Below are positions 1 to 6,614 of a stretch of 29,513 bases of DNA, piece after piece. The translations under genes were made by a program, and so were the position numbers. Positions within the stretch are counted from its first letter, which is position 1, and each line of letters opens with the position of its first letter. This stretch comes from an uncultured Bacilli bacterium (lineage in GTDB: Bacteria; Bacillota_I; Bacilli_A; RF39; UBA660). The notes under the pieces were generated by a model that was given only the letters and a program-made list of their open reading frames with translations, was not told the DNA's origin and did no database searches. The stretch is from positions 1-29,513 of the forward strand of contig CALVLG010000003.1 in the NCBI GenBank assembly GCA_944336815.1. The letters run 5' to 3'.

Positions 1-127
1 CAAACCTCCTCTCTATAAAGATCAGAGGTAGACACTCAACAACTGATATTCCCTATAAAAAATATACTATTGAATGTTTAAATAAACAAGCGAACAAGAA
101 TTATTTTAATAGATTTTTAAAAATGTG

Positions 128-241
128 TGTTATAATTTTAGTGGTGGCTGATTATTATATTAAATTTTTAAAAAGTAGTAAATAGCTTTCCCAATGACAC
201 TAGATTGATAATTATTCGAACTAGTAATAGTTCGTTTTTTT
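128..241 (+). ncRNA. Candidate small RNA, about 100 nt
   Basis: An extended -10 promoter (TGT followed by TATAAT at 131-136) lies about 100 nt upstream of a strong intrinsic terminator (stem 217-223/228-234, loop GTAA, then a run of T). No ORF with a ribosome binding site lies between them. The 5' part, from about 143, can fold: GGCUGAUUAUUAU at about 146-158 pairs, with some G-U, with the GUAGUAAAUAGCU stretch near 175-187. I do not recognise an Rfam family. It could be a regulatory or antisense RNA, or a relic of a mobile element. No clear -35 box is visible, which the extended -10 could compensate. Confidence 0.4.
217..241 (+). terminator. Intrinsic terminator
   Basis: Perfect 7-bp stem CGAACTA/TAGTTCG with loop GTAA, followed by at least seven T. 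It ends the candidate small RNA that starts near 143. Confidence 0.75.
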
Positions 242-262
242 TATGATTTTTAAATTGTGTGG

Positions 263-304
263 TCGAAAAGTGTCCGAAAAGTGTCCGAAAAGTGTCCGAA
301 TACT
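263..304 (+). repeat. 11-bp direct repeats (iteron-like)
   Basis: The unit TCCGAAAAGTG occurs exactly at 273-283 and 284-294. It is preceded by a 10-bp variant (TCGAAAAGTG, 263-272) and followed by a partial copy (295-300). The period of 11 bp places copies on one face of the helix, as expected for a protein-binding array. The array sits directly before the 43-bp inverted repeat. Confidence 0.85.
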
Positions 305-347
305 GTGATTTCTAAGTAAAAATGTAACATTTTTACTTAGAAATCAC
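305..347. repeat. Perfect 21-bp inverted repeat with 1-nt centre
   Basis: The arms 305-325 and 327-347 are exact reverse complements around a single A at 326. No T run follows on either strand, so it is not a normal intrinsic terminator. Together with the adjacent 11-bp repeats it resembles a binding-plus-hairpin arrangement as seen in replication origins or transposon ends. Its function is not known from the sequence. Confidence 0.9.
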
Positions 348-435
348 ATTTGAACGTACATGTATACATAGAGGACTTGTAACAAGTTCATTTTTGTGTT
401 ATACATTAGTATGTAAGCAAGAAAACTTGCATAAA

Positions 436-479
436 ATAAAAAAGAGGAACATTTAATTCTGTAAGTGAATGTCGCCTCT
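436..479 (-). terminator. Leftward intrinsic terminator
   Basis: Read on the minus strand, AGAGG-C-GACATT pairs with AATGTTCCTCT, followed by a run of T (the A run at 438-443 on the plus strand). No gene on the minus strand between here and the ASCH-like ORF would need it, so it may belong to an antisense or relic transcript. Confidence 0.55.
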
Positions 480-492
480 AAAAATTTAGGGT

Positions 493-522
493 TGACACTC
501 AATCAGAGATGAGAGAGTGTCA
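493..522. repeat. TGACACTC/GAGTGTCA hairpin
   Basis: Perfect 8-bp stem at 493-500 and 515-522 with a 14-nt loop, followed by TATTTTTATT. It carries the GACACT/AGTGTC hexamer also present in the 11-bp repeats at 263-300. It could be a weak terminator or a binding site. Confidence 0.6.
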
Positions 523-562
523 TATTTTTATTGCTATTACCAATAAGGTAAGGAGTAATAAA

Positions 563-964
563 ATGATAGCAATAAGACGAAGGACTTTTATTATAAAAGT
601 TCTTTTCTTCATTTCTATCCCTCCTTTCTTTCTCAAGATTGGAGGACAACACTCACATCAAATGTTGAAAAAGAAATGTAAGCAAAAAGTTGATAAAATC
701 GTTATTTATTGTACGGCTCCGATAAAGAAAGTTGTGGCCGAAGTTTTAGTAGAAGATTTAATAAGTAATACGCCTATTAAGGTATGGAATATTACCAAAG
801 AATATGCTGGAATATCGAAAATAAAATATATGCAATATTTTGCTAATACAAAGGTGGCTTATGCTTATAAATTAGGCAAAATAAAAAAATATGGTGTTCC
901 TAAAACTTTAGAAGAATTAGGAATTAATTATTATCCGCAGTCGTATGTATATTTGGATGATTAG
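563..964 (+). CDS. ASCH/PUA-like domain protein, probably 5'-truncated
   Basis: From about residue 40 the protein reads like an ASCH-type PUA-fold domain: a strand of the form DKIVIYCTAP, then KKVVAEVLVEDLI, WNITKEYAGIS, VAYAYKLG and a terminal YPQSYVYL. ASCH proteins are small, predicted RNA-binding or nucleic-acid-modification domains. The start ATG at 563 has AAGGAG at 550-555. The first 35 or so residues are hydrophobic and lack the usual lysine/glutamate/arginine-rich N-terminal motif of the family. The DNA encoding them resembles the non-coding start of the window, so the true 5' end was probably replaced by other DNA. Length is 133 residues. The gene may be non-functional. ASCH assignment is moderately sure; whether it is expressed is unknown. 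Confidence 0.5.
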   Translation: MIAIRRRTFIIKVLFFISIPPFFLKIGGQHSHQMLKKKCKQKVDKIVIYCTAPIKKVVAEVLVEDLISNTPIKVWNITKEYAGISKIKYMQYFANTKVAYAYKLGKIKKYGVPKTLEELGINYYPQSYVYLDD

Positions 965-1046
965 GAATTGTTTATGTTTTTAAAAATGGCTTAATTTCTT
1001 TGGCAAGTTTATGTTTTCTATGGCATATATTTTATTAGGTGAAGGT

Positions 1047-1541
1047 ATGAAATTTCAAGTTGCTAAGCCATATCCACAAATTAGAGTTGAAAGAAAATCG
1101 TTAAAAACGGCTAAAATAATAAGTCATTTATATGCTTCTAATGAAAGTGAACTAACAGCTGTTCATGAGTATATGTTTCAAAGTATGGTTACTTTAGATG
1201 AAGAAGTAAAACTTATATTACATTCTATTGGAATTGTGGAAATGAAGCATTTAGAAATATTAGGCTCAATTCTTAACGCTTTAGGATCACCACCAGTTTA
1301 TGCTGATATTATGGACGATGATTGTTCTTATTGGAATAGTGATTTTGTGTATTATGATCAAGATCTTAAAACTATTTTAGAGATTGATATTGAAAGAGAA
1401 AAACAAGCCATTTATAACTATCACATGGTATTAAGTGTGCTTGATGATATATACATTAAAGAATGTTTAAAAAGAATTGTAGAAGATGAGTATTTACATT
1501 TAGAAATATTAGAAAAACTTTTATTGCAGGTTATAAAATAG
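1047..1541 (+). CDS. Ferritin-like diiron protein (rubrerythrin/bacterioferritin-like)
   Basis: A 164-residue four-helix ferritin-like protein. Visible metal ligands match the diiron pattern: Glu36 in SELTAVHEY, Glu65-x-x-His68 in VEMKHLEIL, Glu118 in the third helix, and Glu148-x-x-His151 in EDEYLHLEIL. Members of this Firmicutes group start with a short K-x-YP-x-I-x-VE segment, seen here at residues 7-15. The likely role is peroxide or oxygen detoxification or iron handling in the cytosol; there is no C-terminal rubredoxin domain. The start ATG at 1047 is chosen because AGGTGAAGG sits just before it; an ATG at 1011 lacks such a site. A strong terminator follows, so it is monocistronic, next to a redox gene pair that could supply electrons (inference). 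Confidence 0.75.
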   Translation: MKFQVAKPYPQIRVERKSLKTAKIISHLYASNESELTAVHEYMFQSMVTLDEEVKLILHSIGIVEMKHLEILGSILNALGSPPVYADIMDDDCSYWNSDFVYYDQDLKTILEIDIEREKQAIYNYHMVLSVLDDIYIKECLKRIVEDEYLHLEILEKLLLQVIK

Positions 1542-1552
1542 CTTAAATATCG

Positions 1553-1583
1553 ACAATGTTTCGGAGGAAATGTTGTTTTTTTT
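1553..1583 (+). terminator. Intrinsic terminator after ferritin-like gene
   Basis: A 10-bp stem (1553-1562/1567-1576, two G-U pairs), GGAG loop, then a run of seven or more T. Confidence 0.85.
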
Positions 1584-1595
1584 CGGGGTAAAATA

Positions 1596-1604
1596 TGGTA
1601 CAAT
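1596..1604 (+). promoter_or_regulatory. Extended -10 promoter of the redox gene pair
   Basis: TGG followed by TACAAT at 1599-1604, 24 nt before the ATG of the FAD oxidoreductase. No good -35 box is visible because this position is occupied by the T run of the upstream terminator. Confidence 0.55.
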
Positions 1605-1628
1605 TAAGAAGATAGAAGGGGCATAAAA

Positions 1629-3143
1629 ATGAAAAAAGAATACGACGTTATAGTTATTGGGGCAGGAAATGCTGGTTTAGTTTCGGCACTTACTTTGCAA
1701 AAACAAAATAAAAAAGTGTTGTTATTAGAAAGTGGCCGTTTTGTAGGTGGCCTTTCAGCTTCTTTTGTAAGAGGTGAATTTACGTTTGATACCAACTTTG
1801 ATGATTTTTTACTTTATGGAAATGGCGAAGAAAGCGGAATTATTACTTCTTTGTTTGAACGATTAGCAATTGTAGATCAGCTTCATCCAATAAAAAGAGC
1901 TACGACATTTAAAATTTATACTTTAAATGATAAAAAAGAATATGAATTTCCGTTTGGGGTAAATGAGTTTTTAGCAAAAATGGAAGATTATGTGGCTGGT
2001 AGCCAAAAAAGTGTTAAAGAGTTTTTACAAATTAGTAAAGAAGTATACGAAGCTTGTTTAAATATAATGGAAATGAAAGGAAAAATGGATTTTACGCTTT
2101 TAGAAGAGAAATATCCTAATTTTTTAGAGATGGCTTCTTTATCGTTAGAAGAAGGTTTAAAATTTCTTAAAATACCAAGAAAAGCGGCCCAGCTTCTTAG
2201 TGGGTGTTGGTTACTTTTGGGAAGTCCTGTCCATAAAGTTAGTTTTGTTACTTATGCTTTTTCTTTTTATGCTTTTCTTTCTTTTGGTGGTTATGGTTTA
2301 GAAGAGTCAAGTCATGATATTTCGCTTATATTAAGTGAAGAGTTTTTAAAATATGGGGGTACTTTAAAATGTTTAAATGAAGTTCGGGAAATTATGGTGG
2401 AAAACAACGAAGTAGTGGGTGTTGTAACAACTAAAAATGAGCGATTCTATAGTAAAAAGATTGTGGCTGATATTTCGCCAACTAAAGTTTATGGTTCTTT
2501 GATTAAAGATAATGTTCCTTTAAAAGCTAAAACTTTAACTAGTAATCGTCTTTTGGGAGCTTTGCCAGTTACCGTGTTTTTAGGCCTTGATAAGTCTTTA
2601 AATAGTTTAGAACTACATGAAGGAACATCTTTTATTTACTATACTTTAAATAGTCAAAAAGAATATAAAATGATGCATAAATTATCTCATCCTAATTTAC
2701 ATGTTTGGGCTAAAAATGTTTTAGAAGATAAAGCAATTATAAAAATAACTGGTTTTGTTTATAAAGATGCCTTTAAAAAAATGGTTACTAAAGAAAATTA
2801 TTTTGCTTTAAAAAAACAGTTGACTGAAAACCTTATTTTGATGTTTGAAGAAGCAACAGGCAAAGAAATAAAAAAAGCACTTTGGGAAATAGAAGCAGCG
2901 ACACCTTTAACTTATGAACGATATTTAAAACATCCGGGTGGGACTATATTTGGTTATTTAGCAAGTGGCTTAGATGATTTTTTGCCAAGGATCTTAAATG
3001 AATGCAACGAAGAATATATTAAAGGTTTATATTTTACTGGTTCATTTGGGGCGTTTTTAGCTAGTCCTTATGCTACTTATTTAAACGGTGAGTATGTAGC
3101 TAATAAGTTATTAGGAGGTGATTCTGATGCCAAAACTTGGTAA
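1629..3143 (+). CDS. CrtI/phytoene-desaturase-type FAD oxidoreductase
   Basis: 504 residues. The N-terminus has the dinucleotide-binding fold with G11-x-G13-x-x-G16 in VIGAGNAGLVSAL, Glu34 at the end of beta-2 (LLLESGRFVGG) for the ribose, and the family's GG-x-x-x-x-F segment. The C-terminus has the second FAD-contact block GLYFTGSFGAFLASPYAT. This is the general architecture of phytoene desaturases, carotenoid isomerases and related NAD(P)/FAD amine-oxidase-fold proteins. No carotenoid pathway genes are near, so the substrate is unknown. Its last 17 nt overlap the start of the next gene, an FNR-ferredoxin fusion, so the two proteins are very likely made together and probably exchange electrons (inference). 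AGAAGGGG precedes the ATG. Confidence 0.8.
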   Translation: MKKEYDVIVIGAGNAGLVSALTLQKQNKKVLLLESGRFVGGLSASFVRGEFTFDTNFDDFLLYGNGEESGIITSLFERLAIVDQLHPIKRATTFKIYTLNDKKEYEFPFGVNEFLAKMEDYVAGSQKSVKEFLQISKEVYEACLNIMEMKGKMDFTLLEEKYPNFLEMASLSLEEGLKFLKIPRKAAQLLSGCWLLLGSPVHKVSFVTYAFSFYAFLSFGGYGLEESSHDISLILSEEFLKYGGTLKCLNEVREIMVENNEVVGVVTTKNERFYSKKIVADISPTKVYGSLIKDNVPLKAKTLTSNRLLGALPVTVFLGLDKSLNSLELHEGTSFIYYTLNSQKEYKMMHKLSHPNLHVWAKNVLEDKAIIKITGFVYKDAFKKMVTKENYFALKKQLTENLILMFEEATGKEIKKALWEIEAATPLTYERYLKHPGGTIFGYLASGLDDFLPRILNECNEEYIKGLYFTGSFGAFLASPYATYLNGEYVANKLLGGDSDAKTW

Positions 3144-4251
3144 TTTGTTAAATCTTCGGGAACGACGGGAAAGGTTTATTTTAAATGGGCAAGCTAAAAC
3201 TATTTTAGAAGAAGAAAAAATAACGGCTTTAAGTAATATTATTCATCCAAAAGGGATGCGAGTAAAGGTAAAAAAAATAGTTAATGAAACAGCTGAGGTA
3301 AAATCTTTTTATTTAGAGCCTGTAAATAGTAGTTTAATGCCGCCTTTTTTAGCCGGTCAATTTATTACTTTATGTGTAACGATTGATGGGCGAACATATA
3401 AAAGACCTTATTCAATAACGAGTAAAGTTAATGATTTAACTGAATATCGGATTACAATTAAAAAACAAGATAATGGTGTAGTTTCATCTTATATGTTTAG
3501 GGAAGTAAATGAAGGTGATTTGTTTAATATCCTTGGCCCATTTGGGCATTTTACGTATGAAAAATGGCGGGATCAAGAAGATGTGGTGTTAATTGCTGGG
3601 GGCAGTGGCATAACTCCTTTTATGGCTTATTTGCAAGATGAAGACTTTTTGAAACATATTCATTCTTTAACGCTTTTGGTAGCAGCTAGGTTTGATCAAG
3701 ATATTATTTTTAAGAAAGAAATCGATGATATAAAAGCTAAAAATAGTAAAATTTCGGTAACTTATATTTTAAGTGAACAAAAAAGAGAAGGGTATGAATA
3801 TGGCCTAATTGATGAAGAAAAACTTTTGAAATTACATTTAGAAAATAAAAGCATTTTTGTAAGTGGGCCATTAAAAATGTATTTTTCTTTAAATGAAATC
3901 TTTAAAAAATTAGATCTTCCTAATCGTTTTATTCGGCACGATTTATACCGGGAAAGGCCGGATAATTTAGGCAGTTTAGAACATACTTTAACGATTATTA
4001 TGGAAGATAAAGTAATAAAGGTACCTTGTTTTGAAAATGAAACATTAATAACGAGCATGGAAAAAGGAAGAGTTAAAACTATGGTTCATTGTACTGTTGG
4101 TTCGTGTGGTTTTTGTTTAAGTAAATTAATTAGTGGTGAAGTTAAAACGGAGGTTTCGGCTTTAAAGAAAAAAGATTTGGAACACAAGTATATTCATCCT
4201 TGTGTAACCTATCCTTTAAGTGATGTGACAATTGAAATTCCAATTAAGTAA
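3127..4251 (+). CDS. FNR-type reductase fused to a plant-type 2Fe-2S ferredoxin domain
   Basis: 374 residues in three domains. Residues about 45-145 form an FAD barrel with R94-P-Y-S97. Residues about 150-275 form an NAD(P)-binding domain with GGSGITP at 158-164. The C-terminal domain (about 285-374) has the plant ferredoxin pattern C322-x4-C327-x2-C330 ... C359. This matches oxygenase-reductase proteins that pass electrons from NAD(P)H via FAD to a 2Fe-2S centre. The first 45 residues are charged and not part of the known domains. ATG at 3127 has AGGAGGTG at 3113-3120; a GTG at 3118 would lie inside that site. It overlaps the FAD oxidoreductase gene by 17 nt, which makes that enzyme the natural redox partner; the ferritin-like protein upstream is another possible acceptor. 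Confidence 0.85.
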   Translation: MPKLGNLLNLRERRERFILNGQAKTILEEEKITALSNIIHPKGMRVKVKKIVNETAEVKSFYLEPVNSSLMPPFLAGQFITLCVTIDGRTYKRPYSITSKVNDLTEYRITIKKQDNGVVSSYMFREVNEGDLFNILGPFGHFTYEKWRDQEDVVLIAGGSGITPFMAYLQDEDFLKHIHSLTLLVAARFDQDIIFKKEIDDIKAKNSKISVTYILSEQKREGYEYGLIDEEKLLKLHLENKSIFVSGPLKMYFSLNEIFKKLDLPNRFIRHDLYRERPDNLGSLEHTLTIIMEDKVIKVPCFENETLITSMEKGRVKTMVHCTVGSCGFCLSKLISGEVKTEVSALKKKDLEHKYIHPCVTYPLSDVTIEIPIK

Positions 4252-4253
4252 AC

Positions 4254-4282
4254 TTGCTTTTTGGAATTTTTTTCTTTATACT
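4254..4282 (+). promoter_or_regulatory. Promoter for recX
   Basis: TTGCTT (4254-4259), 17-bp spacer, TATACT (4277-4282). The start point would be near 4289, giving a leader of about 10 nt before the ATG at 4299. Confidence 0.45.
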
Positions 4283-4298
4283 TTTAGATGTGAGGAAA

Positions 4299-5057
4299 AT
4301 GAAAGTATTAAAATGGAAAAAAGGAAAAGGTAAAACATATCTTCTTTGTTTAGATAATAAGCAAGAAATACCTTTTTTAGAAGAGTTTGTTATTCAAGAA
4401 AGATTGCTTTTTTATAAAGAGGTAACAGCCGACCTTTTAAATGAATGGATTGATAAAAATAATTTAGGAGTTGGTTATAGATTAGCTTTAAATTATTTAG
4501 ATAAAAAGATGCGGACTAAAAAAGAAGTTTATAAATTTTTAAAAGAAAAGGAAACGGCTGAAAAGATAATTTTAAAGGTTATTGAACGGTTAGAACAAGA
4601 AGGTTATTTAGATGAAGAAAAGTACATAAATGCTTTTTGGCATGATGCTATGGTGCTTTCTTTAGATGGACCGTTAAAAATAGCTAGAGATCTAGCGAAA
4701 GTAGGGATAGAGGATACATCTTTTTTGGCCGATGTTAAAGATGAAGTTTGGGAAGATAGAATGGCGAAACTGGCGACTAAAAAGTTAGCGAAGAAAACTA
4801 AGGATAGTGGGGCGATGTTAAAACAAAAATTAGCAACTTTTTTATATAGTCATGGTTATGATTATGAGTTTAGTAAAAGTTTCATTCAAAATTTGCCGGT
4901 TGAAGAAGATTTGGATAATTTAAGAAAAGAAAAAGAACAATACTTTAAAAAATATGCTTCTAAATATGAAGAGCCAAAGTTATCTTGGGTTGTTAAAGGA
5001 AAACTCCAAAGTAAAGGGTATACTAAGGAAAGCATTTTAAAGGTTTTTGAAGAATAA
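4299..5057 (+). CDS. recX: Regulatory protein RecX
   Basis: 252 residues with the repeated three-helix RecX pattern, for example GVGYRLALNYLDKKMRTKKE around residues 58-77 and a VIERLEQEGYLDEEKYINAFW block. A last copy near the C-terminus reads WVVKGKLQSKGYTKESILKVFEE in part. RecX binds RecA filaments and modulates recombination; RecA itself is encoded at 18.66 kb. The N-terminal 50 residues are the KVLKWKKGKGKTYLL strand-rich extension seen in Firmicutes RecX. The ATG at 4299 is preceded by GAGG at short spacing; a TTG at 4254 in the same frame would overlap the presumed promoter. A terminator follows at once, so the gene ends its transcript. Confidence 0.8.
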   Translation: MKVLKWKKGKGKTYLLCLDNKQEIPFLEEFVIQERLLFYKEVTADLLNEWIDKNNLGVGYRLALNYLDKKMRTKKEVYKFLKEKETAEKIILKVIERLEQEGYLDEEKYINAFWHDAMVLSLDGPLKIARDLAKVGIEDTSFLADVKDEVWEDRMAKLATKKLAKKTKDSGAMLKQKLATFLYSHGYDYEFSKSFIQNLPVEEDLDNLRKEKEQYFKKYASKYEEPKLSWVVKGKLQSKGYTKESILKVFEE

Positions 5058-5063
5058 AAAAAC

Positions 5064-5088
5064 GGGAATATTTTTCCCATTTTTTTTA
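5064..5088 (+). terminator. Intrinsic terminator of recX
   Basis: GGGAA (5064-5068) pairs with TTCCC (5074-5078), followed by a long T run from 5080. Confidence 0.8.
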
Positions 5089-5094
5089 ATTAAC

Positions 5095-5360
5095 CTTCAA
5101 AATATATGTGCAAGTATCATATTGTATTTATTCCAAAATATAGAAGGAAAGTCATCTATTATAAATTAAGAAGTGATATTCAAAAATATATTGATGCAAG
5201 ACAAATTAACAAAGAAAGAATATATGAACCCTTTTAAAGGTTTGCTAAAGTAGTCATAGCACTGGGCTTGAACGAAGTAAAAGCCAGCCTCCATATGCGG
5301 ACTGGCTAATATTTATGCCTTATAGGCTAAGTGAAAACCACGCCTTTTAGACGTGGTTAT
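5095..5360 (+). mobile_element. Decayed IS200/IS605-type insertion element
   Basis: The piece contains a shrunken tnpA (5106-5253), a structured stretch with a GCCAG/CTGGC stem (about 5283-5306), and a terminal hairpin AACCACG/CGTGGTT (5336-5342/5352-5358). That hairpin is typical of the right end of IS200/IS605 single-strand transposons. There is no tnpB. Left-end boundaries are not clear. The right-end hairpin overlaps the stop codon of prsA (5357-5359, minus strand). The element cannot move on its own. Confidence 0.7.
5106..5253 (+). pseudogene. tnpA: IS200-like transposase TnpA remnant
   Basis: The frame starting at ATG 5106 encodes the family's N-terminal signature, including KYHIVFIPKYRRKVIYYKLR, and then jumps to a C-terminal-like segment ending YEPF before a stop at 5235. 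Full TnpA proteins have about 130-155 residues; here only 43 are left. The middle, which carries the His-x-His motif and normally precedes the catalytic tyrosine, is deleted. Removing one T from the run at 5232-5235 would continue the reading as KGLLK and stop at 5251-5253, matching the usual DPF-x-G tail. It therefore has both an internal deletion and a frameshift. Confidence 0.75.
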
Positions 5361-6370
5361 TTATTTGTTTCACTAGCTTTGATACTAGCAATTTGATTAG
5401 CTATATAAGCTGAATATTTTTCTTTAATATCAGAGTCGTTAATATTCATGCCATTTTCTTTTCGTAGTTCATCTAAAGCTGTTACTTGTAAAGTACCATC
5501 TTCATTTAATTTTTCATTGGCTAATGTTTCTTCAATGTCAGCTTTAGAATCTTCTAAAGAAGGTTTTTCAGCACTTTTTTCGCGATAGATAATGTGGTAA
5601 CCTAAACTTGTTGTAATAAGGTCTTTACTATATTCACCATCTTTTAATTCACGAGCTTCTTTTAAAATTTCATCATAAGCACTTGATAGAGTACCAGTGT
5701 TTATAGCTCCTAAATTACCACCGTTATCTTTTGTGGCGTCATCTTCAGAATATTCTTTAGCAAGACTTTCAAAAGTAGCAAGTTTGTCTTCACTTTCATC
5801 TAATTTTTTTCTAATTTCATCAATTTTAGCTTTAGCTTCATTTTCTAATTTTTCTTTATCTTCATCACTTGTGTCTTCCGTAACTCCAGTTTTAATTAAA
5901 ATGTGACGAACAGTAACATCACCATAAATGTTTTTTTCATAATAAGCATTAATTTCATCTTCAGTTAAAAGACTTTTAGCATAATCTAAAATAGCTTTAT
6001 TACGTAAATCATTTAGGTAGATTGTTTCAATGCCAGCTTCTTTTGAACCATACATGGCAATTACTTGATCTTCACCATAAGTTTTAATTAATGATTCAAT
6101 TGTACTTTTGGCTTGGTCTTTTGACTTTTCTAAATCATCAGGATATTTGGCTTCTAAAATTTCAGTATCTAATAAACTTAACATGGCATTTAAAGAATAA
6201 TTTTCTTTCATTTTTTCATATAAAGCATTAGCGGAAATACTTTCCATCCCTTCATTTAAGGAAACAACGGCTTGTGAGCCATCAGATAAAGTAGGGATTG
6301 TTTTACCACATCCACATAGTAATAAAGTACATGCTCCTAAAGCAATAATTTTTTTTGTTTTGTTCTTCAT
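5357..6370 (-). CDS. prsA: Foldase lipoprotein PrsA (parvulin-type prolyl isomerase)
   Basis: 337 residues. A lipoprotein signal peptide is visible: KNKTKK, then a hydrophobic core, then the lipobox L18-C19-G20-C21, so Cys21 is the lipidated residue outside the membrane. A central parvulin domain begins at VTVRHILIKT and ends at TSLGYHIIYRE, flanked by the helical chaperone segments seen in PrsA/SurA proteins. The role is folding of exported proteins such as penicillin-binding proteins. AAGGAGTG lies before the ATG. Downstream, the right end of a dead IS200 element reaches into the stop codon, and its hairpin may now act as the transcript's end. Confidence 0.9.
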   Translation of the reverse strand: MKNKTKKIIALGACTLLLCGCGKTIPTLSDGSQAVVSLNEGMESISANALYEKMKENYSLNAMLSLLDTEILEAKYPDDLEKSKDQAKSTIESLIKTYGEDQVIAMYGSKEAGIETIYLNDLRNKAILDYAKSLLTEDEINAYYEKNIYGDVTVRHILIKTGVTEDTSDEDKEKLENEAKAKIDEIRKKLDESEDKLATFESLAKEYSEDDATKDNGGNLGAINTGTLSSAYDEILKEARELKDGEYSKDLITTSLGYHIIYREKSAEKPSLEDSKADIEETLANEKLNEDGTLQVTALDELRKENGMNINDSDIKEKYSAYIANQIASIKASETNK

Positions 6371-6397
6371 ATTTTCACTCCTTGTTCAAACATATTT

Positions 6398-6426
6398 ATT
6401 GTATCAAACCTCCTATAGAAAAACAA
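6398..6426 (-). promoter_or_regulatory. Promoter of prsA
   Basis: On the minus strand: TTGTTT (6421-6426), 17-bp spacer ending in TGA, then TACAAT (6398-6403), an extended -10. Confidence 0.7.
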
Positions 6427-6439
6427 GATTTTCTCTATG

Positions 6440-6467
6440 CACCAATTAAAAAATTAGCCATAAACTA
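6440..6467 (+). promoter_or_regulatory. Possible sigma-K-type promoter for the mini-protein pair
   Basis: CACC at 6440-6443 fits the mACm -35 element, and CATAAACTA at 6459-6467 fits the CATAnnnTA -10 element of B. subtilis sigma-K. The spacing between AC and CATA is 16 bp, as in known sites. It lies 31 nt before the ATG of the first YjcZ-like gene. No good sigma-A promoter is evident there. Confidence 0.45.
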
Positions 6468-6498
6468 TATTGAAAAGACAAATAAAGGAGGGAGTTTT

Positions 6499-6588
6499 AT
6501 GAACTGCTGTCGTGAAAATGGACTTGGACCTGCAATCATTTTAGTACTATTTATTTTACTAATCTTAATTGTAGGAGCATTCATTTAG
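6499..6588 (+). CDS. YjcZ-like sporulation mini-protein, copy 1
   Basis: 29 residues: a short polar start with two Cys (MNCCRENG) followed by one hydrophobic helix of the form GLGPAIILVLFILLILIVGAFI in pieces. This closely resembles the YjcZ/YczN-type sporulation proteins, which end in a LIVVLFILLIIVGA-like stretch. A perfect AAAGGAGGG lies 6 nt before the ATG. It is a membrane peptide; in relatives it is made late in sporulation. It forms a pair with a second gene 26 nt downstream, and the two share a terminator. Confidence 0.75.
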   Translation: MNCCRENGLGPAIILVLFILLILIVGAFI

Positions 6589-6614
6589 TCTTTAAATTAT
6601 AAAGGAGGTGCCTT

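Noticed and set aside
263..300. Short CRISPR array
   Set aside because: The 11-bp units are back to back without spacers and there are no cas genes.
491..528. TTGACA at 492-497 as -35 of the ASCH-like ORF
   Set aside because: The nearest -10-like sequence is more than 20 bp away, and the TTGACA is part of a hairpin stem.
1421..1603. Minus-strand ORFs at 1421-1603 and 1604-1795
   Set aside because: They lie opposite well-supported genes, lack ribosome binding sites and have low-complexity translations.
3762..4058. 98-codon minus-strand ORF within the FNR-ferredoxin gene
   Set aside because: A shadow of a gene whose conserved motifs are clear; no ribosome binding site.
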